Assembly (NCBI RefSeq): GCF_001742185.1
Contig: NZ_CP015750.1
Coordinates: 2,232,001 to 2,296,000 of the forward strand
Reading direction: 5' to 3'
Length of the DNA: 64,000 nucleotides
From: Pectobacterium wasabiae CFBP 3304
GTDB lineage: Bacteria > Pseudomonadota > Gammaproteobacteria > Enterobacterales > Enterobacteriaceae
A program made the position numbers and the translations under genes. Shown here in pieces: positions 43,906 to 52,580 of the stretch. Under the pieces are notes generated by a model. That model was not told where the DNA came from, did not search any database, and was given only the letters and a program-made list of their open reading frames with translations. The first letter of the stretch is position 1, and each line of letters begins with the position of its first letter.

Positions 43906-44433
43906 ATGTCTGATATCTCCGATCTCAAACTGCGTCTTGATACTAAAACGCTCAACTTTTTTTTATTAACCATGGTTACGTGCGGCGTGTGGCCTATAGT
44001 ATGGCTTTTCAAAAAACAAAATATAATTAGTGAAGTAACTAAATATCCATTTTCCAATGAGCTATTTGTTCTTTGGATTGCGATATGTTTCGGAATGTCT
44101 CGTCAACTGGCTTCAATGGTGTCGCCGGATATTTATGGATACGACCCAACCAGCGATACTCTGCTGGCATTGAGTGGGATTCTGTCATTGGCTTCTGCAG
44201 TACTCTATGTTGTTTGGGCTTTTAAAGCACGGACGGCGTTACGACATTATGCATTGATGGAATTCAAATTTGATCTGAAAATGAATGTGTTTTATACCAT
44301 TGTGTTTAACGTTTATTATATTACATACTGCATCAACGCTATGCCGGACGCTTTGGCAAAACATAAAATCATTTATGGTTCTTCTTCATTTGTGGGAGAT
44401 CAGCCAAAACAAACACCACCCACGCAGCAATGA
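43906..44433 (+). CDS. DUF4234-like small membrane protein
   Basis: 175-residue inner-membrane protein with four spans (TLNFFLLTMVTCGVWPIVWLF; ELFVLWIAICFGMSRQ; LLALSGILSLASAVLYVVWAF; NVFYTIVFNVYYITYCI) and a soluble C-terminal tail. TCGVWPIVWLFK is typical of DUF4234 proteins. It lies 56 bases after the exported protein gene and a perfect-stem terminator follows, so the two may form one unit. Function unknown. Confidence 0.75.
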   Translation: MSDISDLKLRLDTKTLNFFLLTMVTCGVWPIVWLFKKQNIISEVTKYPFSNELFVLWIAICFGMSRQLASMVSPDIYGYDPTSDTLLALSGILSLASAVLYVVWAFKARTALRHYALMEFKFDLKMNVFYTIVFNVYYITYCINAMPDALAKHKIIYGSSSFVGDQPKQTPPTQQ

Positions 44434-44447
44434 CAATCTGAATTTTT

Positions 44448-44473
44448 AACGCTCGCTTATATAAGCGAGCGTT
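44448..44473 (+). terminator. Terminator with a 13-bp perfect palindrome
   Basis: AACGCTCGCTTAT / ATAAGCGAGCGTT, no loop bases to spare, with a T-rich tail, 15 bases after the DUF4234-like gene. Confidence 0.85.
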
Positions 44474-44624
44474 TTCATTTTTGGTAGATAGAAGTATTTT
44501 ATTCAGCGAAGCCAATATCCTCAGTACCTTTGAACCTCTTCACCAGAGCAAGCAAGAAATATTCGTGTGTGGGGAGATTAACGTATTTAAAGGGCTACTT
44601 TGGGATTACACGCTCCCTTCCTTG

Positions 44625-44920
44625 TTACTTTGTCAGAAAAAGATCTGCCCGTGCTTGCATAGGGTCGGTGTCCATATAGCTATTTAGGCTGATAACCGAT
44701 TCTAATCCTAGCAATTTTCTAACTATCATCGCACGATGGATCCAGGGGCAAATGGGGGTCCATAATAAACGGTAGCGATCGGCCTCCATCGGTAATTCAC
44801 CGCGGCCATCACCGAAAGAGGTAGTAAAGCGATTATCGCTGTGCCTTATGACCGTTTTAATCAGATTCGGACGTAGTGTGGCGCTGGATTGAAGGATGTG
44901 TGGGAATAATTCCAGGGAAA
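44625..44920 (-). pseudogene. Glutathione-transferase-like gene fragment
   Basis: On the minus strand the frame reads RFTTSFGDGRGELPMEADRYRLLWTPICPWIHRAMIVRKLLGLE and stops at 44625. The CPW(I)HR segment is the active-site block of glutathionyl-hydroquinone reductases (YqjG/EcfG type). No start and no C-terminal helical domain remain, so it is a 5'-part fragment of about 95 codons. Confidence 0.7.
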
Positions 44921-44958
44921 GGCAGGCCCGCTGACCTGATGGCCTGCGGGCATGTGGT

Positions 44959-45441
44959 TTATTGCGGTTCCAACATTTTTTGAAGTCCAGTGAGCTGCCC
45001 TTGCAATTTCTGCAGTTCCATCTGCTTTTGCATTTCTGATTCGGAAGGGCGGTTTTGTGCTTCTTTCATGCTTTTTTCTAGAGCGGCGATCTCTTTTTGT
45101 GCATCTGCGCGTCCCGCACTCTTTTTCTTCAGTTGTGCCACCAGATTATTCATCGAACGCTGCAATTCTTGCTGCGACTTACGTTTAGCGGTAACACTGG
45201 CATTGCTTTGCGTCTTCTCTTGTTCGATAGCCGCATATACGGCATTGAACTCTTTATTCAACGCTTGCTCATGTTGCAGTGTTTGCTGTTTCTCTGTAAC
45301 CCGTTGATCCCAGGTTCCAGAATAGTTGCAGTTAAATTTAGTGACGATATTGACGTCGCCGGTCGTTGGGTCACAGCTCTGCGGATTGGTCACGCATCCA
45401 GCGAGCAGGAGTGCGGTGAACACTGGTAATAAAGCGCGCAT
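44959..45441 (-). CDS. Coiled-coil lipoprotein, last gene of srf operon
   Basis: 160-residue predicted lipoprotein: lipobox LLLAGC at residues 11-16, then a short cysteine-containing stretch (SCDPTTGDVNIVTKFNCNYSGTWDQRV) and a long coiled coil (about 45-160) rich in Gln, Lys and Glu. It lies 10 bases after a second coiled-coil lipoprotein gene, and both close the operon. Residue 2 of the mature protein is Val, so outer-membrane sorting is expected. Role inferred: periplasmic strut or spacer of the complex. Confidence 0.82.
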   Translation of the reverse strand: MRALLPVFTALLLAGCVTNPQSCDPTTGDVNIVTKFNCNYSGTWDQRVTEKQQTLQHEQALNKEFNAVYAAIEQEKTQSNASVTAKRKSQQELQRSMNNLVAQLKKKSAGRADAQKEIAALEKSMKEAQNRPSESEMQKQMELQKLQGQLTGLQKMLEPQ

Positions 45442-45451
45442 GGAACCCTCC

Positions 45452-46156
45452 TTAGCTCACTTTCAGGGCGGTACGTTGGTTATAGAGGCTATCCAGCTCG
45501 CTCTGTAATGAACCGATCTTGTCACGCATCTGGGCAATTTCCGTATCTAATTTTTTGGTATTGTCGCCAGATTTTTGCATATCAGCGGAGACATCCTGCC
45601 ACTGTTTCTCATGTTTTTTCATATCGGTAATCGTATTACGTAAATAGGCGATGTTGGCATCTACCCCTTTGATCTGCTTTTGCATTTCCTCTTTTTTTAC
45701 CGATTTTGTGGCGATCTCTTTTTCTATTTTGGCCAGCGTTTGCTTATCGCTGGCGATAACTGATTTCGCTACACTCGCTGCGCCCTGAATTCGGGTGTTT
45801 TCAGCCTGTATATCTTTAATCGATGCATTGAGTTGTTCTTCCTGAGTGGCGTATTTTTTGCGCTGATTATCCAGATAAGCATTGGTGCCAATACCGATGC
45901 CACAGCCAGCCACGGCTGCTGCTGCCATACATACTGTTTTATTTTTAGCATCGGCTACCGCACAAGCGAGTATCCCTATCGCCGCCCCGGCAGCACAAGC
46001 CTGTAGCCCTGATTTGTTAAAGAACTCGATGTCTTGGCTCTTCGAAAGACGTGGATCGATGTCACTGCCGCCTAAACGTGATGAATTCTGACAGCCAGCC
46101 AGAAGTACTATTAATCCCACAATTGTCGCTGTGCGTAATGCTTTAAAGGTTACCAT
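45452..46156 (-). CDS. Coiled-coil lipoprotein with a glycine-rich segment
   Basis: 234-residue lipoprotein: lipobox LLAGC at 18-22; a glycine/alanine-rich segment at about 54-95 (ACAAGAAIGILACAVADA; AAAAVAGCGIGIGTNAYL), reminiscent of membrane-inserting glycine zippers; then a coiled coil from 100 to the end. 24 bases after the SUMF1-like gene. With its neighbour it resembles paired periplasmic rods or tethers. No family was recognised. Confidence 0.82.
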   Translation of the reverse strand: MVTFKALRTATIVGLIVLLAGCQNSSRLGGSDIDPRLSKSQDIEFFNKSGLQACAAGAAIGILACAVADAKNKTVCMAAAAVAGCGIGIGTNAYLDNQRKKYATQEEQLNASIKDIQAENTRIQGAASVAKSVIASDKQTLAKIEKEIATKSVKKEEMQKQIKGVDANIAYLRNTITDMKKHEKQWQDVSADMQKSGDNTKKLDTEIAQMRDKIGSLQSELDSLYNQRTALKVS

Positions 46157-46180
46157 TACCTACTCTCTCCTGATTATTAC

Positions 46181-47716
46181 TTAGTTATTGTTTTTGCATG
46201 CGTTAAGCCACGCATCCCGTGCCACTTTGCCATCCTTCCAGTACCCCTGAAGATTTTTCCAGTAGGTATCCAGATATCCGTTTAGATTGGTTTTGCCGCG
46301 TGCCGCCATCAGTTGTTGTACGATGGTGATTTGTGATTCGATAAGCGATTTGTTATAGGTTGAGCCCATATCCACCAGCGTGTCGGCGTAATAGCTAGTG
46401 ATAAAGTCTAGGGCTTTCTGATGCTGTCCTAACTGTTCCTGGCGACGTGAGCAGTTATCATCTAGCTGATTACCCGCTGCACAGGTTTTCGCATTGAGCT
46501 GGTTGAGACGATCAAAGAACTCGCCGTCATCTTTCATCTTTGTGCACAAAAACGCCCCTAGCTGCAGCGACGTTCTTATCGCCTGATCGCGCTGTTCATC
46601 GCGTAATTGGCTATTGGCTCGTAGCTCACCGCGCAGTTGTTCCAATTGTTTCTTTAGCGTCTCGTCTTGTACTTTGGCGGAAATTTCATTGAGGTTTTGC
46701 AACGAGCCTGTAGCTGGCCCTGCACTCGCCGTATTTTTTTCCGTGCCGAGGGCTTGCCATTCCTTCTCAATTTCTTTGACACGATCGCGGGATGTGAGTG
46801 TTGTTGATACCAAAACCAGCCTCATACCCGTAGTTTTACTGCCGTTTTCTCCCTTAGCATTGTAATAGGGTTCTTCACCACGCAGAGAACTGCGAATATC
46901 GCTCTGCACTGTCATAATGCTTCCCCCGCGCACGATATAGCCCCCTGCTTTACCATGTAGGCGATCAAGCTTGTTAAGGCGAAACGGTTCGAACATTATC
47001 TCGGCAGCGTTACCGAGCATATCGTGTAAGCCGAGTGGGTTGGGCTGTAGCAAGCCTGTTGGATTAAGTTTCCCGTTTGCGGACTGCGCGCCAGCAAACC
47101 AGGCATAACTATTCATGCCCTCTGGCATTGGGAAATGTTGGTCGCGGAATTCTGATGATGACACCGATTGTCCGCCCCGGGCGGCAAATTCCCACTCGGT
47201 TTCGGTAGGCAAGCGAAGAAAGCCAGGTTGGCCGTCATCTTTAGGCAAACTTGCCAGTTGCTCTTTCCGCAACCAGAGGTTGTAGCGGTTAGCAAAGGCC
47301 ATCGCATCCATCCAGCCAATATTCACTTTTGGCAGGCGGCCTTTTATATCCGGCGTTGGGCAGTCGCCAGAAAGTGACAGAAACTGTAAATCGCTAAGCT
47401 CATACTTAGCCATCAGGTAATAGCGACTCTGTCCTTTTTTCTCAGGGAAGCTGCCTGAGATATGCTCCTGCCGCGCTTGCTCCACATATCCCCATTCATC
47501 ACCTTCCTGCCCGACCACAATGCCGTAGTCATCTAGCAGGTTATTTTGCGGAATAATCACTTTCCTAAACGCCATCGCGCCATCACAGGGCAGAGGGAGG
47601 ATGACATCATCTGCCAGCGGTTTTGGGTTCCAGAATTTTTCATCCCAGGTTGCATGTGCGGCGCAGGTATACCCCATTCCAGCTATAAGCAGGCTCAGGA
47701 CCAATTTATATTTCAC
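46181..47716 (-). CDS. Exported FGE-sulfatase (SUMF1)-fold protein
   Basis: 511 residues with a signal peptide (LVLSLLIAGMGYTCAAHA). The formylglycine-generating-enzyme fold spans about 40-310: YLMAKYELSDLQF, RLPTETEWEFAARGG, PNPLGLHDMLGNAAEIM and VRGGS are clear. I see no active-site cysteine pair in the usual place near the end of the fold, so it is more likely a binding or structural member than a sulfatase maturase. A helical C-terminal domain (about 330-511) is special to this group. The start overlaps the permease gene by 11 bases. Confidence 0.85.
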   Translation of the reverse strand: MKYKLVLSLLIAGMGYTCAAHATWDEKFWNPKPLADDVILPLPCDGAMAFRKVIIPQNNLLDDYGIVVGQEGDEWGYVEQARQEHISGSFPEKKGQSRYYLMAKYELSDLQFLSLSGDCPTPDIKGRLPKVNIGWMDAMAFANRYNLWLRKEQLASLPKDDGQPGFLRLPTETEWEFAARGGQSVSSSEFRDQHFPMPEGMNSYAWFAGAQSANGKLNPTGLLQPNPLGLHDMLGNAAEIMFEPFRLNKLDRLHGKAGGYIVRGGSIMTVQSDIRSSLRGEEPYYNAKGENGSKTTGMRLVLVSTTLTSRDRVKEIEKEWQALGTEKNTASAGPATGSLQNLNEISAKVQDETLKKQLEQLRGELRANSQLRDEQRDQAIRTSLQLGAFLCTKMKDDGEFFDRLNQLNAKTCAAGNQLDDNCSRRQEQLGQHQKALDFITSYYADTLVDMGSTYNKSLIESQITIVQQLMAARGKTNLNGYLDTYWKNLQGYWKDGKVARDAWLNACKNNN

Positions 47717-48938
47717 GTAGACTCTCCGCAGGTTCGATTTTCAGCGCCCGTAGCGCACCAATGGCGGCAACGCTGAATGCCACCGCCAGTACGCACAGAA
47801 GTGCAGTAACAAAATGAATGGGTTCGAGATGGCAAACGAACCGGTGATCGGGAAGGGATGTGCCGAATAGGCGATTAAATAATTCGCTTCCCAATAGATA
47901 GATCGCCAACGCGACACTGAATGCCACACCCGTGAGACAAAGCGCCTGGATCACGATAAATAGGGTAACCGCCCGACGACGAAAGCCGAGAAGACGGAGT
48001 ACGGCCATGTCAGTACGTTTACGGTCGATGTTGGCGATAAAAGCGCCGATCAGTGAGGCAATACAGCCGGAGGCCGAAATCCATGCGATGACCGCAAAAA
48101 TGAGGCCAAGCACGCGATCAATGGCACGCACAGATTCTATCTGCGCCGCCTGGGTGACGGATTCTATATGCTGTGCCTCCAGCCAACTGGCCAGTGGCGC
48201 GACATCATCTAACGTGCTGGCATAAAGTCGTGCTCGGGCAAAGCGCATACGCGGCCGTGACGGTTCCCCCTCGCTGACCCCGAGTAGCGAAACCTGAAAA
48301 CCATCACGGTAATCTTCCAGTGCGACCAGAAGCGGCAAGGAAATAAATGCGGCGGGACGAGAGAATTTGGCCTCATCAAGTACCCCACTGACGGAGAGCT
48401 CAATCGTTGCGCGCTGGTTCTGTCCTTCAAGATTGCGGTTAACCCGCAGATGGAAACTGTCCCCGGTTTGGACATCAAGACGGCGTGCCGCACTGGCGCT
48501 TAATACCACCTGCGTGTCTTGCTGTAGCGGAGGAATGCCCTGAAGTAATGGGTCACTTTCTCCGGTGGGGATCACCTCAGCATTCGCGGCAAAATGTTGG
48601 CTGTCTCGTACCAAATCCGCCTGTGTATTCAACGATCGGGTGAGAGGGATCGTGAAACCGACTTCCGGGCGCTGTGCTAACTGCTCCAGCCAGGTGAGGT
48701 CATAGTTGCCATTACCTGTCATACGCACTTCCCGCGTGCGCGGATCGTCCAGCAGGTCGTGGCGTAGTTGGCTGACGATGCCGTTCTTCAGGCCAAACAG
48801 CAATAATAGCGGTGCGATTACTGCAATCAGCGAAAAAACAATACACAGCGTGACTTTGCGATCGTGCAATAAATCGCGCAGCGCCATACGTAGCAGAAGC
48901 GTATGTTTTGGTTGAAGTTCAGGCAGGGAGGAAGACAC
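47706..48938 (-). CDS. ABC transporter permease (MacB/FtsX-like)
   Basis: 410 residues. One membrane span near the N-terminus (LCIVFSLIAVIAPLLLLFGL), a periplasmic domain of about 200 residues, then three C-terminal spans, ending in ALKIEPAESLREI: the MacB/LolC/FtsX pattern. Such permeases do not transport through the membrane but work on periplasmic partners. I chose the GTG at 48938 because GGAGGGG lies 4-10 bases before it; the frame is open to 49049. Overlaps the ATPase gene by 20 bases. Confidence 0.88.
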   Translation of the reverse strand: MSSSLPELQPKHTLLLRMALRDLLHDRKVTLCIVFSLIAVIAPLLLLFGLKNGIVSQLRHDLLDDPRTREVRMTGNGNYDLTWLEQLAQRPEVGFTIPLTRSLNTQADLVRDSQHFAANAEVIPTGESDPLLQGIPPLQQDTQVVLSASAARRLDVQTGDSFHLRVNRNLEGQNQRATIELSVSGVLDEAKFSRPAAFISLPLLVALEDYRDGFQVSLLGVSEGEPSRPRMRFARARLYASTLDDVAPLASWLEAQHIESVTQAAQIESVRAIDRVLGLIFAVIAWISASGCIASLIGAFIANIDRKRTDMAVLRLLGFRRRAVTLFIVIQALCLTGVAFSVALAIYLLGSELFNRLFGTSLPDHRFVCHLEPIHFVTALLCVLAVAFSVAAIGALRALKIEPAESLREI

Positions 48939-49605
48939 TTTGCCCCTCCGCCACAGATGCCTTGTAACAACGCAGGCCCAAATCTGAGACTCTCTGCCAG
49001 TCGTGGCTGACAATGATGACCGCCATGTCCAAGGTCCGCACCATTTCAATCATCAGCGCAAAGAGTCGTTCTGCATTGTCGGGATCCAGCGCGGCCGTTG
49101 GCTCATCGGCCAGCAGTAAACGCGGCTGGTGGGCAATGGCTCGAATAAACGCCACCCGCTGGCGCTCGCCGATGGAGAGTTGGGAAGGCATTTTGCCGAG
49201 TAATGAACGGATGCCTAATCGATCGATGGCGTCATCCAGCCACTCTTGATGGGTTGTCATCCCCACCAATTGCCGAGTCAGGTGGATGTTTTCCGTAACG
49301 GAAAGCCACGGTAACAGCCCGCCATGCTGGAGCATAAACCCTAACGCACGCGCCCGGATAGTGGACAACTGGGCTTCATCTTCTGCCAATAGCGGCGTAG
49401 CGATATCCAGCTCGCCCAGTCGGTACTCTTTGAGCCGTGCTGGACGTAGCAGCGTCCCCATCATTTCCAGCAGCGTGCTTTTTCCACATCCACTGGGCCC
49501 GACAAGGGCTGCTATATCGCCACGGGACAGCACGAACTCAGGCAATGATACCCGGTAGCCACTGACCCCGCCTCGGCGGATATCCATATCGCAGATCCGT
49601 ATCAT
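48919..49605 (-). CDS. ABC transporter ATPase (LolD/MacB-like)
   Basis: 228-residue nucleotide-binding subunit: Walker A GPSGCGKST (37-45), Q-loop FMLQHGG, signature LSIGERQR, Walker B LLLADEPT, then the D-loop AALD and switch His (VSHD). It pairs with the permease gene after it, and its ATG overlaps the stop of the vWA gene by one base. Powers the mechanotransmission-type permease; the substrate is probably a periplasmic part of the same complex. Confidence 0.93.
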   Translation of the reverse strand: MIRICDMDIRRGGVSGYRVSLPEFVLSRGDIAALVGPSGCGKSTLLEMMGTLLRPARLKEYRLGELDIATPLLAEDEAQLSTIRARALGFMLQHGGLLPWLSVTENIHLTRQLVGMTTHQEWLDDAIDRLGIRSLLGKMPSQLSIGERQRVAFIRAIAHQPRLLLADEPTAALDPDNAERLFALMIEMVRTLDMAVIIVSHDWQRVSDLGLRCYKASVAEGQSVFLPA

Positions 49606-51584
49606 TAGGGTAAATTTTCTAGAGGAACCGGGTAGACGTTATCCCGAGGGTCGCTGTCTGGCGCTAAAGCGATCCAACGATCAACATCCTGATTGTAACG
49701 CTGATAGTAGCTGAGCTTGGTATTCAGGCGACGAATAAACCGTTCCTGTTCCAAGCCATCCCAGCTTTTCCAGGTTTCTTCATCCAGGCTTAATACCTCA
49801 CTGAGGTAGGGGAGGCTGTCGATGTATTCTCCCAGAAGCCCCATCTCACCAAGACGGGTGGCACTCTTGCTTTTTGCCTGGTTCGGATCATTCCCCATCG
49901 TCGCGGCGAGTGAACGCAGGCTGGCAAACATGTCATCCGGTGAAATCATCCCTTCGTTAGCCGCGTTGATGATTTTTTTCATCACATCGCTTAAATCGCT
50001 CAGTTCACTCTTGGTGAGCAGCACCCGGACTTCTGTGGCTGGAATATTTTGCTTCACCAGATCGCGGTCGCTAATCCATGATTTAAACACCGGCGGCACC
50101 TGTGTACCCTGCTTTTCGCCAAGATAGGCAAGGCGCATCGCGTTACTCAATTTCTCGGCATCGCTTAATAATGGGTTGGTTTGTTTTCCGGCATATTCTG
50201 GGCTGGCACCGAGCGCACTGCCCACCGTATTCTCACCGCTCCAGGCTGTTTTTATCTGCCCGGTAATGGCGTTAGCCAGCCCATCGACCATTTTGCCAAA
50301 GTTGTTCACGTCTCCAGAATCGATCGGGTAGTACAGGGGTTTATGCAGAAAGGGGTTCAGCGTCAGATCCTGATACTGAGCTTCCGCCGAGGCGTGGTTT
50401 TTCTTGCCATTTGGGGCTTTGAGGTGCATGGCGTAAAGTGCCACACCACGGTAAGCCGCTTCCTGGCGCACCTGAGCTGCATCTAGCGACGTTGAGGATA
50501 GGCTGTCAGATCCCTCCAGTGCTCCGGCATCGGTAATGAGTACGACATAGCGGGCACCAAACTGGGTCCAGTCGACTTTATCCAGCGCCATCATTACGCC
50601 ACCGTAAGCATCTTCGTCCATTTTGCTGCTTGATACTGTGGCCTGTTTAAGATCGTGCACTTTGGCGAGAAAATCTTTACCGCTTTTCACCGTGTTGGGA
50701 TCAACATACATCTTGCTGTCGTATTCCAGACCTGGCACAACTTTGACGCTGGAACGGTACGCGACCAAACCAAACTTCACCTTGTCCTGTAGCTGTTCTT
50801 TCTCAATGCGCTGATAAATTTTATCGATAGCTTCTTTGGTACGTTCAATATAAGGCCCCATGGAAATGGTGGAATCGATCACGAACACCACCGACGCGGA
50901 GAAGCCTTTCATCATATTTTTTTCGTTCTGCCCGGTTTGTTCGTCCGAAGTTGAACCTCCGACGCCTGCTGTGGCATTGGCTTTTTCACTAACCGATGCA
51001 ACATTCAGGACGCGAACCTGAAAGCCGGTGTCGGTGAAAATATCGTCTGAGCCAAGTACTGGCAGAAGATAGAAATTTTTAAGCTGATCAACCATGTAAT
51101 CTGGCTCTCTGGCCAGTACTTGCGGTACAGGCTGTTTATTCTTCAGACGAGTCAGAAGCGGATCCAACATGGCAGAGGGTTTCTTACTATTGAGAATGGA
51201 TTCAACGTCACTCTTATCACGGAAGAACAGCATCGGATGGCGGCCTGCCGGGTTGGTAAACGCCAGCGTCAGTTGCATTTTCCAGTCCACGGTACAAGAC
51301 GATTTCATCCAACCGGCAACACGGCCTAGGCTATCCGGCCCTACTTGTAGCCATTCATCTTGCCCGTGCTGGCTGCGTTGATAAACGTAGAAACGGCTAA
51401 ACGCAGGCTGCTCTTTACCTGCGTCGCCCATGTTACTCGCCAACTCACAGCCCGGATAAGTCAGTACGCGCTGGTACAGCGTGTGCTTTCCTTCCTGAAG
51501 GAGCGGCTTTTGATCGGCTGAGAGCGCCGGGAAGCTAAAGGCGGCGGCGCAAAATAGGCCACTGAACCAGTGAGCGTAATTCAT
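49605..51584 (-). CDS. Exported von Willebrand A domain protein
   Basis: 659 residues with a signal peptide (MNYAHWFSGLFCAAAFSFPALSA). N-terminal domain of about 190 residues with several Cys; vWA domain at about 228-420 with a MIDAS read as DSTIS (Asp236), a Thr-for-Ser variant of DxSxS, and VLITDAGALEGSD; C-terminal helical domain to 659. Not the same as the vWA protein at 60111. Sits between the single-pass protein gene and the ABC ATPase gene. Role inferred: periplasmic, metal-dependent ligand binding in the machine. Confidence 0.86.
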   Translation of the reverse strand: MNYAHWFSGLFCAAAFSFPALSADQKPLLQEGKHTLYQRVLTYPGCELASNMGDAGKEQPAFSRFYVYQRSQHGQDEWLQVGPDSLGRVAGWMKSSCTVDWKMQLTLAFTNPAGRHPMLFFRDKSDVESILNSKKPSAMLDPLLTRLKNKQPVPQVLAREPDYMVDQLKNFYLLPVLGSDDIFTDTGFQVRVLNVASVSEKANATAGVGGSTSDEQTGQNEKNMMKGFSASVVFVIDSTISMGPYIERTKEAIDKIYQRIEKEQLQDKVKFGLVAYRSSVKVVPGLEYDSKMYVDPNTVKSGKDFLAKVHDLKQATVSSSKMDEDAYGGVMMALDKVDWTQFGARYVVLITDAGALEGSDSLSSTSLDAAQVRQEAAYRGVALYAMHLKAPNGKKNHASAEAQYQDLTLNPFLHKPLYYPIDSGDVNNFGKMVDGLANAITGQIKTAWSGENTVGSALGASPEYAGKQTNPLLSDAEKLSNAMRLAYLGEKQGTQVPPVFKSWISDRDLVKQNIPATEVRVLLTKSELSDLSDVMKKIINAANEGMISPDDMFASLRSLAATMGNDPNQAKSKSATRLGEMGLLGEYIDSLPYLSEVLSLDEETWKSWDGLEQERFIRRLNTKLSYYQRYNQDVDRWIALAPDSDPRDNVYPVPLENLP

Positions 51585-51593
51585 TTTCTTATC

Positions 51594-52574
51594 CTATTTT
51601 TTTAGCGCGGTTAATCGAGCTTTAGCGTCGTTATTTTGCGGATCGTTATTGACGATGGTCTCGTACCAGTAGACTGCCGTTTGTGCATCTGGGCTGAAAC
51701 AGCCGCCAGATTGCGCCGTTTTGGGATCGTATTCCTGGGCATAACGCATTGCCATTTGTGTATCTCCTGACTGCGCTTTGTAGGCATATAAACGTTGAGC
51801 AATGTCGCAATGCTTCTCTGCTTTGGCTTTACTAATCACATCAAGCAACTGAGCACTGCTTGGCTGGCTACGCAGGCAACCTTTGACGAACTCCAGTTCG
51901 TTGCTGTTTTTCATCTGATCATCGCCGCAAGGTCCGCTGACCTTGGCTACGGGGGGCACGGTAGAGGTTGTTACCGCTGGGGCTGGGCTGCGGGTAAACC
52001 ACCATGCCGCAGCGGCAAGTAATATCAGGATGAGAAGAGCGATGGCGATCAGCACACCCGTTTTACCGGACTTGGGCTTATCGTTGGCTGCATCGGTTCG
52101 TACCTGAGGTTGCGGTACTGGCGCAGGACGCTCTGGCTCAGGTTCAGGTTGCGGTTCTGGGATGGACGTTTCCTGTATCGGCTCTTCTTCCACTGGGCGG
52201 ACATTCGCTAATGGATTATTTTCACCGCTAGCCTGGGAACTCAGCAGACCATCGGTGATGGTTAACACGCCAACATCACTCGTGGCGATGTCCTTAACCG
52301 TAATCCGGTACGCGGCTTGCCGGTTTGCCAGCAGTGGGTCGAGAAAATCAGGGCCAACCTGTACGCCAGGGACATCATCGTAAGATGCCAGAGGCGACAG
52401 GGTTAAAAACACTTCACCGCTGCTCCATTGCCCGCTGTCGTTGAGATAAAGATGGTCCTGATTACGTAACACCGAGATCGTGACGCCTTCCTCGCCCCCT
52501 TTCCATGCCCGTAACAGAAGTCGTGCGTAGCCCGGCTGGACGGGGGTTAAGGGTTTTAGCTCTGGTTTGATCAC
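51594..52574 (-). CDS. Single-pass membrane protein of srf operon
   Basis: 326 residues, no named family. A cytoplasmic beta-rich N-terminal domain (1 to about 115) and a Pro/Glu-rich linker (EPQPEPEPERPAPVPQPQ) come first, then one membrane span (about 172-192), and a periplasmic domain with four Cys that reads like a Sel1/TPR-type repeat (CDIAQRLYAYKAQSGDTQMAMRYAQEYD). The layout (cytoplasmic domain, span, periplasmic domain) matches SrfA and the vWA protein at 60111. Coupled to srfC (6-base gap). Confidence 0.8.
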   Translation of the reverse strand: MIKPELKPLTPVQPGYARLLLRAWKGGEEGVTISVLRNQDHLYLNDSGQWSSGEVFLTLSPLASYDDVPGVQVGPDFLDPLLANRQAAYRITVKDIATSDVGVLTITDGLLSSQASGENNPLANVRPVEEEPIQETSIPEPQPEPEPERPAPVPQPQVRTDAANDKPKSGKTGVLIAIALLILILLAAAAWWFTRSPAPAVTTSTVPPVAKVSGPCGDDQMKNSNELEFVKGCLRSQPSSAQLLDVISKAKAEKHCDIAQRLYAYKAQSGDTQMAMRYAQEYDPKTAQSGGCFSPDAQTAVYWYETIVNNDPQNNDAKARLTALKK

Positions 52575-52580
52575 GTCAGG

